The notes under the pieces: generated by a model
Told to the model about the DNA's origin: nothing
The model's database searches: none
Seen by the model: the letters and a program-made list of their open reading frames with translations, nothing else
Position numbers and translations under genes: made by a program
Shown: positions 56,558-64,000 of the stretch, piece after piece
How positions within the stretch are numbered: the stretch's first letter is position 1
How the letters are laid out: each line of letters begins with the position of its first letter
NCBI RefSeq assembly: GCF_001632745.1
Contig: NZ_LQRT01000006.1
Location: 1-64,000 of the forward strand
DNA from: Aquimarina aggregata
GTDB lineage: Bacteria; Bacteroidota; Bacteroidia; Flavobacteriales; Flavobacteriaceae
Reading direction: 5' to 3'
DNA: 64,000 nucleotides

Positions 56558-56607
56558 AGTCTTAACTTTCTGTATAGTTTTTACTATTAACATATACTGG
56601 TAAAAAA

Positions 56608-56637
56608 GAAACCCCAAATCATATGATTTGGGGTTTC
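56608..56637. terminator. terminator hairpin between the repeat lipoprotein and typA
   Basis: Perfect palindromic stem GAAACCCCAAATC / GATTTGGGGTTTC with loop ATAT. On the minus strand it is followed by TTTTTT, so it mainly ends typA; on the plus strand the T-run is weak. Confidence 0.88.
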
Positions 56638-56660
56638 CTTATGTATGTAATACAATATAT

Positions 56661-58460
56661 TTATACAATTTTATTTCTCTTACGTTCTACTTCAGTAAGG
56701 AATACTTTACGCAATCTTAAATGATTAGGAGTCACTTCAACGTATTCATCTTTCTGAATATATTCTAAAGCTTCTTCTAGTGAAAATTTAATTGCAGGTA
56801 CAATCTTAGCTTTATCATCTGCTCCAGAAGAACGTACGTTAGATAATTTTTTAGTTTTGGTGATATTCACGGTCATATCATCTCCACGAGAATTCTCTCC
56901 GATAACTTGCCCTTCATAAATATCTTCTCCTGGGTCAACAAAAAACTTACCTCTATCTTGTAGTTTATCTATTGAATATGGAATAGCAGATCCTTTTTCC
57001 ATTGAAACCAAAGAACCATTTATTCTTCCTGGAATGTCTCCTTTTAAAGGCTGATATTCTTTAAAACGGTGAGCCATAATGGCCTCACCTGCAGTAGCAG
57101 TTAAAAGTTGGTTACGTAAACCTATAATCCCTCTAGATGGAATTAAAAATTCGCAAACCATACGATCTCCCTTTGCTTCCATACTTAGCATTTCACCTTT
57201 ACGTAGGGTAACCATTTCCACAGCTTTTCCTGAAACATTTTCAGGTAAATCTATAGTTAACTCTTCTATTGGTTCACATTTTACGCCATCAATCTCTTTT
57301 ATAATTACCTGAGGTTGACCAATCTGCAACTCATAACCTTCTCTTCTCATTGTTTCGATAAGGACAGATAAATGCAATACACCACGACCAAATACTAAAA
57401 ATTTATCAGCACTATTTGTTTCATTAACTCGTAATGCCAAGTTTTTTTCAAGTTCTTTCTCTAGTCTTTCTTTAATATGTCTTGAGGTTACAAATTTCCC
57501 ATCTTTTCCAAAGAAAGGTGAGTCATTAATTGTAAACAACATACTCATTGTTGGCTCATCAATAGCGATAGTTTTTAATCCTTCAGGATTTTCAATATCG
57601 GCTACTGTATCACCTATTTCGAAACCTTCTAGTCCAACTAAGGCACATATATCTCCAGCTTCGACTTTTTCTACTTTCATTCTTCCTAAACCTTCGAAAG
57701 TATGAAGTTCTTTTATTTTTGATTTCTTAATAGATCCATCACGTTTTACCAGAGAAACTTGCATTCCTTCAGTTAATGTACCTCTTTGTAAACGACCGAT
57801 AGCAATACGTCCTGTAAATGAAGAAAAATCTAACGAAGTAATCAACATTTGAGTTGTACCTTCTTCTATTTTTGGAGCAGGAATATGTTCTATTACCATA
57901 TCTAATAATGGCTCGATGTTATCCGTCTCATTTTTCCAGTCTTCACTCATCCAGTTATTCTTTGCAGAACCATATACTGTTGGAAAGTCCAATTGCCATT
58001 CTTCTGCACCTAATTCGAACATAAGGTCAAATACTTTCTCATGAACTTCATCTGGAGTACAGTTTTCTTTATCCACCTTATTAACAACTACACAAGGTTT
58101 TAAACCAAGATCAATAGCTTTTTGTAGTACAAATCGTGTTTGAGGCATAGGTCCCTCGAAAGCATCAACAAGTAATAATACTCCATCTGCCATGTTTAAT
58201 ACACGCTCTACTTCTCCTCCAAAATCGGCGTGACCAGGAGTGTCTATAATATTAATTTTAGTGTCTTTGTATATGACAGAAACATTTTTAGAAGTAATGG
58301 TAATACCTCTTTCACGTTCCAGGTCATTGTTGTCTAAAATTAAATCACCAGTATTTTCATTCTCACGAAATAATTGGCAATGGTACATAATCTTATCTAC
58401 CAACGTAGTTTTACCATGATCTACGTGAGCAATTATCGCAATATTTTTTATAGCTGTCAT
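56661..58460 (-). CDS. typA: ribosome-associated GTPase TypA/BipA
   Basis: 599 residues. Translation-GTPase motifs are all present: [45 protein letters not shown]. Domain II has GRIAIGRLQRG, and the BipA-specific C-terminal part includes SRGIIGLRNQLLTATAGEAIMAHRF. It binds 70S ribosomes and helps 50S assembly and stress adaptation. It has an exact -7 box, TACCTTTG on the minus strand at 58490-58483, 23 bp before the ATG, and a strong terminator. It is a single-gene unit. Confidence 0.98.
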   Translation of the reverse strand: MTAIKNIAIIAHVDHGKTTLVDKIMYHCQLFRENENTGDLILDNNDLERERGITITSKNVSVIYKDTKINIIDTPGHADFGGEVERVLNMADGVLLLVDAFEGPMPQTRFVLQKAIDLGLKPCVVVNKVDKENCTPDEVHEKVFDLMFELGAEEWQLDFPTVYGSAKNNWMSEDWKNETDNIEPLLDMVIEHIPAPKIEEGTTQMLITSLDFSSFTGRIAIGRLQRGTLTEGMQVSLVKRDGSIKKSKIKELHTFEGLGRMKVEKVEAGDICALVGLEGFEIGDTVADIENPEGLKTIAIDEPTMSMLFTINDSPFFGKDGKFVTSRHIKERLEKELEKNLALRVNETNSADKFLVFGRGVLHLSVLIETMRREGYELQIGQPQVIIKEIDGVKCEPIEELTIDLPENVSGKAVEMVTLRKGEMLSMEAKGDRMVCEFLIPSRGIIGLRNQLLTATAGEAIMAHRFKEYQPLKGDIPGRINGSLVSMEKGSAIPYSIDKLQDRGKFFVDPGEDIYEGQVIGENSRGDDMTVNITKTKKLSNVRSSGADDKAKIVPAIKFSLEEALEYIQKDEYVEVTPNHLRLRKVFLTEVERKRNKIV

Positions 58461-58482
58461 AAACGCCTCATTTTTAAGGCTG

Positions 58483-58490
58483 CAAAGGTA
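58483..58490 (-). promoter_or_regulatory. -7 box of typA
   Basis: Plus-strand CAAAGGTA reads TACCTTTG on the minus strand, an exact match; no TTTG -33 at the usual distance. Confidence 0.5.
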
Positions 58491-58611
58491 CGAGTTATTT
58501 CAACAGGTTGTATATGAAAACTTAATTATTAAAAAAGCTTTATATTAAAGTTTACAAAACCTTCATATAAAGCTGCTTGTATTTTAAAAAATTAATACTT
58601 CTTATTCTACA

Positions 58612-59148
58612 TTATTTCCCAAATGCCCAACCTAATCTAAAATTAACAATTGGTGTTATAATACCATAGTCATCGGTAGATGCAAAACCAACACCCAAGT
58701 CCAAACCAAGATTTAAACCAGAATTATATGTGCGTTGAAATCCCCAAACAGGTCCAACCTGTACCAAATAGCTATCATTAATATCTATGTCTCCCAGTAT
58801 CGGGTCTAAATTCGTGTACAATGAGGTTAAAGCGATATAATTTGCAGAATTACCAGATGTCTTTTTCCCTTTACGTGCTCTTTTCTCAAAATTATAATAA
58901 TATCGATATGCACCTTCAAAGGTCAAAAAAACACCATACTCCTCTTCATCATTAGATTTCACATATATAAGCCCGGTACCTAGTCTAAAATCTAAGGTAG
59001 TTTTTTTATTGAGCCCAACTTCATATTCTATTCCAGGAGTTAGTAATAGATTTGCTTTAAATTGATGTTTTTCTACTTCATTTGTGTTTCCTTGAGCGTT
59101 TACAAAAGCTACAGTTAAAAATAAAAATGCTGTGAATATTTTTTTCAT
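58612..59148 (-). CDS. outer-membrane beta-barrel protein of unknown function
   Basis: 178 residues from the ATG at 59148 (MKKIFTAFLFLTVAFVNAQ, a clean signal peptide); a longer frame 15 codons upstream would bury the signal and is rejected. The mature part alternates hydrophobic and polar residues as in small OM barrels: FKANLLLTPGIEYEVG, DFRLGTGLIYVK, GAYRYYYNFEKRARKG, LNLGLDLGVGFASTDDYG, ending NFRLGWAFGK. No family is certain; it may be an OmpW- or OprF-like 8-strand barrel. It is divergent from kdsA. Confidence 0.78.
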   Translation of the reverse strand: MKKIFTAFLFLTVAFVNAQGNTNEVEKHQFKANLLLTPGIEYEVGLNKKTTLDFRLGTGLIYVKSNDEEEYGVFLTFEGAYRYYYNFEKRARKGKKTSGNSANYIALTSLYTNLDPILGDIDINDSYLVQVGPVWGFQRTYNSGLNLGLDLGVGFASTDDYGIITPIVNFRLGWAFGK

Positions 59149-59245
59149 TATACTAAGTTTTTTTATGTGAATGTCTATGTCGAAATCAAACATCTTGCCA
59201 TAGTTACTTTTACCAATAATTCTTTACTTCAACTATTAAAAATCC

Positions 59246-59253
59246 TATCTTTG
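59246..59253 (+). promoter_or_regulatory. -7 box of kdsA
   Basis: TATCTTTG, an exact TAnnTTTG match 18 bp before the ATG, with a one-mismatch TTTA 19 bp upstream as a possible -33 element. Confidence 0.55.
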
Positions 59254-59271
59254 CCTTTTTAAAAATATCAT

Positions 59272-60090
59272 ATGGATCTTTCTGAAATTGAAAACTTAAA
59301 AAATCTTGATGCCAATAACTTTTTCTTACTTGCTGGGCCTTGCGCTATAGAAGGAGAAGAAATGGCCCTACGCATAGCAGAAAAAGTCGTAGAGATCACA
59401 TCAAAACTGAAGATACCATATGTTTTTAAGGGTTCTTTTAAAAAAGCCAACCGCAGTCGTATAGATAGTTTTACAGGAATTGGCAATGAAAAGGCATTAA
59501 AAATTTTACGTAAAGTTGGAGAAACTTTTGAAATCCCAACAGTAACAGATATTCACGAAAACGAAGACGCTACACTAGCAGCAGAATATGTGGATATCCT
59601 ACAAATCCCAGCGTTTCTTGTACGTCAAACTGATCTTGTTGTGGCTGCAGCTAATACCGGAAAAACAGTTAACCTAAAAAAAGGTCAATTCATGAGCCCA
59701 GAGGCCATGCAACATGCTGTAAAAAAGGTTACAGATTCTGGTAATTCTAAAGCTATGATTACAGATAGAGGAACCATGTTTGGATATCAAGATATGGTTG
59801 TGGATTTTAGAGGAATACCTACAATGAAACAATATGGTACAACGGTTTTAGATGTTACACATTCTTTACAGCAACCAAATCAATCAAGTGGCGTTACTGG
59901 AGGAAGACCTGATATGATAGAAACTATAGCACGTGCAGGTATTGCAACTGGTGTTGATGGTTTATTTATAGAGACACATTTCGACCCTGCAAATGCGAAA
60001 AGTGATGGAGCAAATATGCTAGACTTACAATACTTAGAAAAGTTATTAAGTAATTTAGTTGCAATAAGACAAACAATTAATAATCTATAG
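59272..60090 (+). CDS. kdsA: 3-deoxy-8-phosphooctulonate synthase
   Basis: 272 residues. KdsA joins arabinose 5-phosphate and phosphoenolpyruvate to make Kdo-8-phosphate for LPS. Motifs: FFLLAGPCAIEGEE, YVFKGSFKKANRSR, FEIPTVTDIHE, DILQIPAFLVRQTDL, KKGQFMSPEAM and the C-terminal DVTHSLQQPN, GLFIETHFDPANAKSD. C24 in GPCAIE is the metal-ligand cysteine of the metal-dependent class (the E. coli type has Asn there), so this enzyme probably needs a divalent metal. No other Kdo gene is adjacent. Its stop lies 9 bp from that of the convergent DUF1801 gene. Confidence 0.96.
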   Translation: MDLSEIENLKNLDANNFFLLAGPCAIEGEEMALRIAEKVVEITSKLKIPYVFKGSFKKANRSRIDSFTGIGNEKALKILRKVGETFEIPTVTDIHENEDATLAAEYVDILQIPAFLVRQTDLVVAAANTGKTVNLKKGQFMSPEAMQHAVKKVTDSGNSKAMITDRGTMFGYQDMVVDFRGIPTMKQYGTTVLDVTHSLQQPNQSSGVTGGRPDMIETIARAGIATGVDGLFIETHFDPANAKSDGANMLDLQYLEKLLSNLVAIRQTINNL

Positions 60091-60099
60091 ACATACTTA

Positions 60100-60456
60100 T
60101 TAGTAAAACTTCTTATCTTTTACTTGATAGGCATTTTCTAGAATTTCAATTAAAACCATCTCATTAATCTCTTCAATATTTCTATATCGTAGAGATTTCA
60201 TGACCTTACGTCCTGCGGTGACCATTTGATCAGAGTGCACAGTAATATGACCAGCATTCCAAAACCCTAAATCTACATAATCCTTAGCTACATTTAAGTA
60301 ACAAAATGGTCTACCATCAATATAATAAAAGGGTATTTTGTACTTATAAAGTAGTTCTACTGAAGAAACCGTATTCTCTATTAACACTTGTAAATGTAGT
60401 AGTATAGTTTTATACGGTTCTTGTTGATTAAGAATATAGGTTTCTGCTGGATTCAT
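60100..60456 (-). CDS. DUF1801 domain-containing protein
   Basis: 118 residues from the ATG at 60456 (MNPAETYILNQQEPYKTILL); a TTG four codons upstream is less likely. The DUF1801 (YdhG-like) fold is seen in LEN..VSSVELLYKYKIPFYYIDGRPFC-type spacing and VDLGFWNAGHI near the middle. It is a small soluble protein of unknown function. It converges with kdsA with almost no spacer and no terminator between them, so the two transcripts must overlap. Confidence 0.85.
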   Translation of the reverse strand: MNPAETYILNQQEPYKTILLHLQVLIENTVSSVELLYKYKIPFYYIDGRPFCYLNVAKDYVDLGFWNAGHITVHSDQMVTAGRKVMKSLRYRNIEEINEMVLIEILENAYQVKDKKFY

Positions 60457-60812
60457 ATCATTATACAATCAAGATATGACAATATAAATATTCCTTTTCA
60501 AATTGAAAAATCTAACCACTTACTCTTTACAAATGTTGCAAAAAACAAGTGGTAGATAGCTTCAACGATATGTGTAATACTACAGAATTAATACTGCATC
60601 ACTAATAGTTACTGAAATTAAAAAATCGGAAAATAGTAATTACTAGTCGACTAAAATCAACATCTATTCTAAAACATGTAACTGATCTTAGCATGTGTAT
60701 TTTTAACAGATTCGAAAATAGTTCTACATACAAAGTAAGTTATTATAATTTTTTACGTCAAATTGATAATATAAATACGAGTATTTATATTATCAATAAC
60801 CAACCAACATAT
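60457..60812. other. intergenic region upstream of oxyR
   Basis: 356 bp, AT-rich. It contains the 36-bp inverted repeat at 60762-60797. An open frame of 40 codons in front of the oxyR ATG runs through that repeat and is not family-like, so it is treated as noncoding. No exact -7 box is found. Confidence 0.4.
60762..60797. promoter_or_regulatory. perfect 17-bp inverted repeat upstream of oxyR
   Basis: Arms ATTGATAATATAAATAC / GTATTTATATTATCAAT with a 2-bp centre (GA), ending 15 bp before the oxyR ATG. It is 36 bp long, has no U-tract and lies where LysR-type regulators bind their own promoter, so an OxyR autoregulatory operator is the likely reading. If transcribed it would form a hairpin next to the start codon. 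Confidence 0.7.
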
Positions 60813-61742
60813 ATGACACTCCAACAACTCAAGTATATAGTCGCCCTTGACCATAAACGACACTACGTAAAAGCTGCAGAAGAATGTTTTGTAACGCAAC
60901 CCACATTAACTATTCAAGTAAAAAAATTAGAAGACGAAATTGGTTCAACAATTTTTAACAGAGAAAAAACTCCTCTTGAACCTACTCCCATCGGCGTAAT
61001 ATTGATTGCAAAAGCGAAATCTATTTTACGCGAAGTAAATGAATTTAATGAATATGCTTATGGAGACAAGACTAATATTTCTGGAGAATATACATTAGGT
61101 ATTATACCAACAATAGCTCCTTACCTTCTTCCTCTTTTTCTTGAAGAGTTTTTAACTACTCATCCAAATATTAAACTAACCATTAAAGAAATGCAAACCG
61201 AACATATCGTTAAAGCATTACATAATGGCACTTTAGATATTAGTATAATATCTACCCCTCTAGAAGATCCAGGTTTGAAAGAAGTACACCTTTATCAAGA
61301 ACCCTTTCTTTTATATTGTAAAGATCCAAAACAATTTAGCCAATCAGAAAAAGTAAATCAAGATGATCTCACTCCAGAAAAACTTTTGCTACTAGAAGAA
61401 GGGCACTGTTTTAGAAATCAAGTCTTAAATATTTGTAAGCATAAAAAAGAACATTCAAACCACCATTTTAGCTTTAAAAGTGGCTCTATTCAAACCATTA
61501 AAAGATTAGTAAAAGCTGGTCTAGGGTATAGTTTAGTGCCTCAACTATCTGTTAACCACCCATCAGAAGATAGATTTATAAAATCGTTTTTAAACCCTAT
61601 GCCTACAAGAGAAATCAGTATTGTCATTAATAAAAATTTTACAAAAGAAAAACTTATAGATGATCTGCATTTGACTATCAAAAAGAGCATTCCTGATAAT
61701 CTAAAAGAAATCAATAATTACCGTAAGGTAGCATGGCGATAA
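60813..61742 (+). CDS. oxyR: hydrogen peroxide-sensing LysR-type regulator OxyR
   Basis: 309 residues from the ATG at 60813 (MTLQQLKYIVALDHKRHYVK). The N-terminal winged HTH of the LysR family (AAEECFVTQPTLTIQVKKLE) is followed by the substrate-binding-like domain. The redox pair is C199 and C208 in GHCFRNQVLNIC, the same positions and spacing as the C199/C208 disulfide switch of E. coli OxyR. It activates peroxide-defence genes; the exported catalase gene lies immediately downstream (about 290 bp), its likely target. A perfect 36-bp palindromic element precedes its ATG. Confidence 0.95.
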   Translation: MTLQQLKYIVALDHKRHYVKAAEECFVTQPTLTIQVKKLEDEIGSTIFNREKTPLEPTPIGVILIAKAKSILREVNEFNEYAYGDKTNISGEYTLGIIPTIAPYLLPLFLEEFLTTHPNIKLTIKEMQTEHIVKALHNGTLDISIISTPLEDPGLKEVHLYQEPFLLYCKDPKQFSQSEKVNQDDLTPEKLLLLEEGHCFRNQVLNICKHKKEHSNHHFSFKSGSIQTIKRLVKAGLGYSLVPQLSVNHPSEDRFIKSFLNPMPTREISIVINKNFTKEKLIDDLHLTIKKSIPDNLKEINNYRKVAWR

Positions 61743-62033
61743 TTCAAACTCAAGCCTAACTACACCAAATATTTTAAAGATCCAATTCGTACCGTATCTT
61801 CTTCGTAATATTTATTATAAAATATAATATACGCTAATGAAAACCCTATCAGATTACCATACCACTATATCGATTTGAGTTTCATTTATTTTTGATAATT
61901 AAAATTTATTGATTTAACAAAGCTATAAGTTTTAGTTATAACTGTATAATTTATGGATACTAAAGTCCAAATTATTAATGTTGTTTTGTAATTAGTTTTG
62001 TGTGCAACTAAATATATTTTAAATAATTTATTC
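61743..62033. promoter_or_regulatory. katA promoter region
   Basis: 291 bp. An exact -7 box TAGTTTTG at 61993-62000, 34 bp before the ATG, without a TTTG at -33, which suits an activator-dependent promoter. A 10-bp palindrome AGTTATAACT at 61934-61943, centred about 55 bp upstream of the -7 box, could be part of an OxyR site; this is weak evidence. Confidence 0.45.
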
Positions 62034-63554
62034 ATGATCACACAAAAGAAAACACTAGTATTACTTTTGGTTTTAAGCCTCTATTTAAATGGCTTTTCTC
62101 AAAAATTGACAACGAATTTTGGCGCCCCGGTTGGAGACAATCAAAATTCACAAACTATGGGTGTAAATGGCCCTGTTTTATTACAAGACATTCATTTAAT
62201 CGAAAAACTTGCTGCTTTTGATAGAGAACGTATTCCTGAAAGAGTTGTTCATGCAAGAGGTACTGGAGCTTTTGGTTATTTTGAAGCCTCTGCTGACATG
62301 TCTGAATATACAATGGCTGTTCCTTTTCAAAAAATCGGAAAAAAGACTGATGTAGCTGTACGGTTCTCTACAGTCGCCCATGGTAAGGGGTCCGCAGAAA
62401 CTGCAAGAGACCCAAGAGGGTTTGCAGTAAAATTTTATACAGAAGAAGGAAACTATGATATTGTAGGAAATCATCTTCCTATATTTTTTATTAGAGATGC
62501 AATAAAATTTCCTGATTTTATTCATACTGTAAAACCATCTCCTGTGACAAATAAACAAGACCCCAATCGATATTTTGATTTTTGGAGTCTTTCACCAGAA
62601 GCAACACATATGGTGACAAGGTTATTTACTGACTTAGGGATCCCAAAAGGGTATCAATACATGGATGGAAGTAGTGTTCATGGATTTAAATGGGTAAATA
62701 AAGAAGGAAAAGTAGTATACCTAAAGTATACCTGGAAAACCAAACAAGGAGTTCAAAACCTTACTCCAGCAGAAGCATCTGCAATCCAAGCCAAAAATGT
62801 TGGTCACGCTACAGAAAGCTTACGAAAAGATATAGAAACTAAAAAATTTCCACAATGGGATTTATATGTTCAGTTCATTAAACCAGAAGATCTTAATAGT
62901 TTTGACTTTTGGCCTCTAGATGACACCAAACATTGGTCAGAGAAAAAATTTCCTTTAATTAAAATTGGAACTATGACTCTGAACCGCAATCCGGTTAACT
63001 TTTTTGAAGAAGTAGAATCAATAGCAATGGCTCCCGGAAATCTAATTCCAGGTGTAGAACCTTCTGAAGATAAAATGTTACAAGGAAGATTATTTTCGTA
63101 TTTTGATACGCAACGTCATAGACTTGGTGGTAACTTTCAACAAATAAAGGTTAATCAACCTAAGAACAAAGTTATAAACTATAATTCAGATAGTTGGAAC
63201 AGTTCTAGAAACAGTAGTTTTCCCAATCCAGACATTAATTATGAACCAAGTAATCATATACCTGTAGCCGAAGAAAATAAGTATAGAAATGCATCTTATA
63301 GCTCTGCAGAGAAAGCAATCATTGTGCAATCTCCTATAAATAAAACAAATAATTATGGTCAGGCAGGTGAATTTTATCGTTCTCTAACTGATACAGAAAA
63401 GGAACATTTAATCGCAAATCTTGTAGGAGATTTAAGTCAGGTTAATAGTAAAGATGTTCAAAAGAAAATGATTACTCATTTTTATCGTGCCGATAAAGAT
63501 TACGGCATGAGAGTAGCAAAAGCTTTAGGTTTTTCTGCTAAAGATTTTAGATAA
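62034..63554 (+). CDS. katA: exported monofunctional heme catalase
   Basis: 506 residues from the ATG at 62034, giving a signal peptide (TLVLLLVLSLYLNGFSQ) that sends the enzyme to the periplasm; an upstream in-frame ATG 12 codons earlier would weaken it. The catalase core has distal H73 (RVVHARGTGAFG), N146 (IVGNHLPIFFIRD) and proximal heme ligand Y356 (RLFSYFDTQRHRLG). It is a small-subunit (clade 3-like) catalase converting H2O2 to water and oxygen. It is preceded by oxyR and followed by an exported ankyrin-repeat gene. Most bacterial catalases are cytoplasmic, so the signal peptide is notable. Confidence 0.95.
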   Translation: MITQKKTLVLLLVLSLYLNGFSQKLTTNFGAPVGDNQNSQTMGVNGPVLLQDIHLIEKLAAFDRERIPERVVHARGTGAFGYFEASADMSEYTMAVPFQKIGKKTDVAVRFSTVAHGKGSAETARDPRGFAVKFYTEEGNYDIVGNHLPIFFIRDAIKFPDFIHTVKPSPVTNKQDPNRYFDFWSLSPEATHMVTRLFTDLGIPKGYQYMDGSSVHGFKWVNKEGKVVYLKYTWKTKQGVQNLTPAEASAIQAKNVGHATESLRKDIETKKFPQWDLYVQFIKPEDLNSFDFWPLDDTKHWSEKKFPLIKIGTMTLNRNPVNFFEEVESIAMAPGNLIPGVEPSEDKMLQGRLFSYFDTQRHRLGGNFQQIKVNQPKNKVINYNSDSWNSSRNSSFPNPDINYEPSNHIPVAEENKYRNASYSSAEKAIIVQSPINKTNNYGQAGEFYRSLTDTEKEHLIANLVGDLSQVNSKDVQKKMITHFYRADKDYGMRVAKALGFSAKDFR

Positions 63555-63567
63555 ATAACACATTACA

Positions 63568-63615
63568 AAATAGCCTTTAACAGAACCTATTCTTAATTTC
63601 TTTTAAAGGCTATTT
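63568..63615 (+). terminator. hairpin between katA and the ankyrin gene
   Basis: Perfect 13-bp inverted repeat AAATAGCCTTTAA / TTAAAGGCTATTT with a 22-nt loop, followed by GATTTTTAA. It ends 26 bp before the next ATG. It could be a partial terminator or a 3' stabiliser that lets katA be expressed above the ankyrin gene. Confidence 0.6.
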
Positions 63616-63641
63616 GATTTTTAACACTACTAAACATAGTT

Positions 63642-64000
63642 ATGAAAACAAAAATATGGTTAACTATGGTATTTCTAAGTTTGATAATACCAAATATCAT
63701 AAAGAGTCAAGATTTTCATCTTTTAGAACAAGTCGTAAGAGAAGGGAAACTTGAAATATTACAAGAAGCTATTAAAAAAAATAACGATTTATTACATTAT
63801 CAAAACTCTAAAGGTTTCTCTTTATTAATATTAGCATCTTATAATAATCAATCAGAAATAGTAAAATACTTAATCTCTAAAAACGCAAATATTAACCTTG
63901 CAGACACCTCAGGGAATACTGCTTTAATGGGAGTAGCTTTTCAAGGGTATACAGATATCGCTAGAATATTAATCAAAAATAAAGTGAGCATTGATCAGCA
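63642..64000 (+). CDS. exported ankyrin-repeat protein (AnkB-like), truncated by the window end
   Basis: 119 codons are visible before the window edge. A signal peptide (MVFLSLIIPNIIKSQ) is followed by ankyrin repeats: EQVVREGKLEILQEAIKKNN, SKGFSLLILASYNNQSEIVK, INLADTSGNTALMGVAFQGY. Periplasmic ankyrin proteins beside catalase genes are known from Pseudomonas (katB-ankB), where AnkB supports catalase activity. Position 87 bp after an exported catalase gene suggests the same partnership here. The 3' end is outside the window. Confidence 0.88.
   Translation, partial: MKTKIWLTMVFLSLIIPNIIKSQDFHLLEQVVREGKLEILQEAIKKNNDLLHYQNSKGFSLLILASYNNQSEIVKYLISKNANINLADTSGNTALMGVAFQGYTDIARILIKNKVSIDQ

Noticed and set aside
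60693-60812. 40-codon N-terminal extension of OxyR
   Set aside because: It runs through the perfect 36-bp inverted repeat, and the LysR domain begins at the ATG at 60813.
61934-61943. AGTTATAACT as a proven OxyR site
   Set aside because: It is only a 10-bp palindrome in AT-rich DNA and its flanks do not extend the symmetry; kept only as a weak note in the katA promoter entry.
61998-62033. 12-codon N-terminal extension of the catalase
   Set aside because: It would put polar residues ahead of the signal peptide and overlaps the last bases of the -7 box; the ATG at 62034 gives a normal signal.

Overview
The window is chromosomal DNA of a low-GC member of the Bacteroidota, most likely a marine Flavobacteriaceae; I cannot fix the genus. 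The evidence is the AT-rich sequence, promoters of the TTTG / TAnnTTTG type, almost no Shine-Dalgarno sequences (rpsU is the clear exception), many lipoproteins, a huge secreted multidomain surface protein, families typical of this phylum (DUF3467 next to rpoC, DUF2851, DUF1343/NamZ) and the gene order rpsU-xerC-hpf-tRNAs-tuf-tRNA-Trp-secE-nusG-rplKAJL-rpoBC. There is no prophage, insertion sequence or CRISPR array.

Layout. 1-4664 (minus): N-terminal 1554 codons of a giant surface protein that runs off the left edge. 5.2-7.8 kb: prfC (RF3) and two small conserved proteins. 7.97-23.25 kb (minus): the translation/transcription superoperon, with five tRNA genes, EF-Tu, SecE, NusG, ribosomal proteins L11, L1, L10, L7/L12 and S21, RpoB, RpoC, the hibernation factor HPF and XerC. 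23.3-31.4 kb (minus): an archaeal-type GH13 amylase lipoprotein, an acyl-CoA dehydrogenase, a helix-hairpin-helix protein, an AGCS symporter, a K+ channel with an RCK domain plus a PspC protein, and DUF2851. 31.6-43.2 kb: mixed strands, with redoxin, AraC regulator, cystathionine beta-synthase, a LolE-type permease, NamZ muramidase, YkgJ, methyltransferase, metalloprotease lipoprotein, amidohydrolase, an unknown acidic protein and a GNAT. 43.3-53.2 kb (minus): DUF885, beta-helix lipoprotein, GNAT, M23 peptidase, plug-less outer-membrane barrel and a 1008-aa TPR protein. 53.7-60.5 kb: FtsE-like ATPase, CsaA-like protein, a gene-poor stretch with two paralogous candidate small RNAs, a repeat lipoprotein, TypA, an outer-membrane protein, KdsA and DUF1801. 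60.8-64 kb: OxyR, an exported catalase and the start of an exported ankyrin protein, together a periplasmic peroxide-defence cassette.

The most interesting unexplained signal is the pair of tandem noncoding loci at about 54.88-55.07 and 55.33-55.56 kb. They share a promoter region, an exact -7 box at the same spacing and a run of C-rich motifs (CCCCAAAAT), and each ends in its own intrinsic terminator. Other points are the strong SD on rpsU followed by a terminator whose U-tract touches the xerC start codon, a promoter nested at the hpf terminator that feeds the tRNA-tuf operon, a perfect 17-bp inverted repeat just upstream of oxyR, and two divergent genes whose start codons are 8 bp apart. 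All calls come from reading the sequence; no searches were run.
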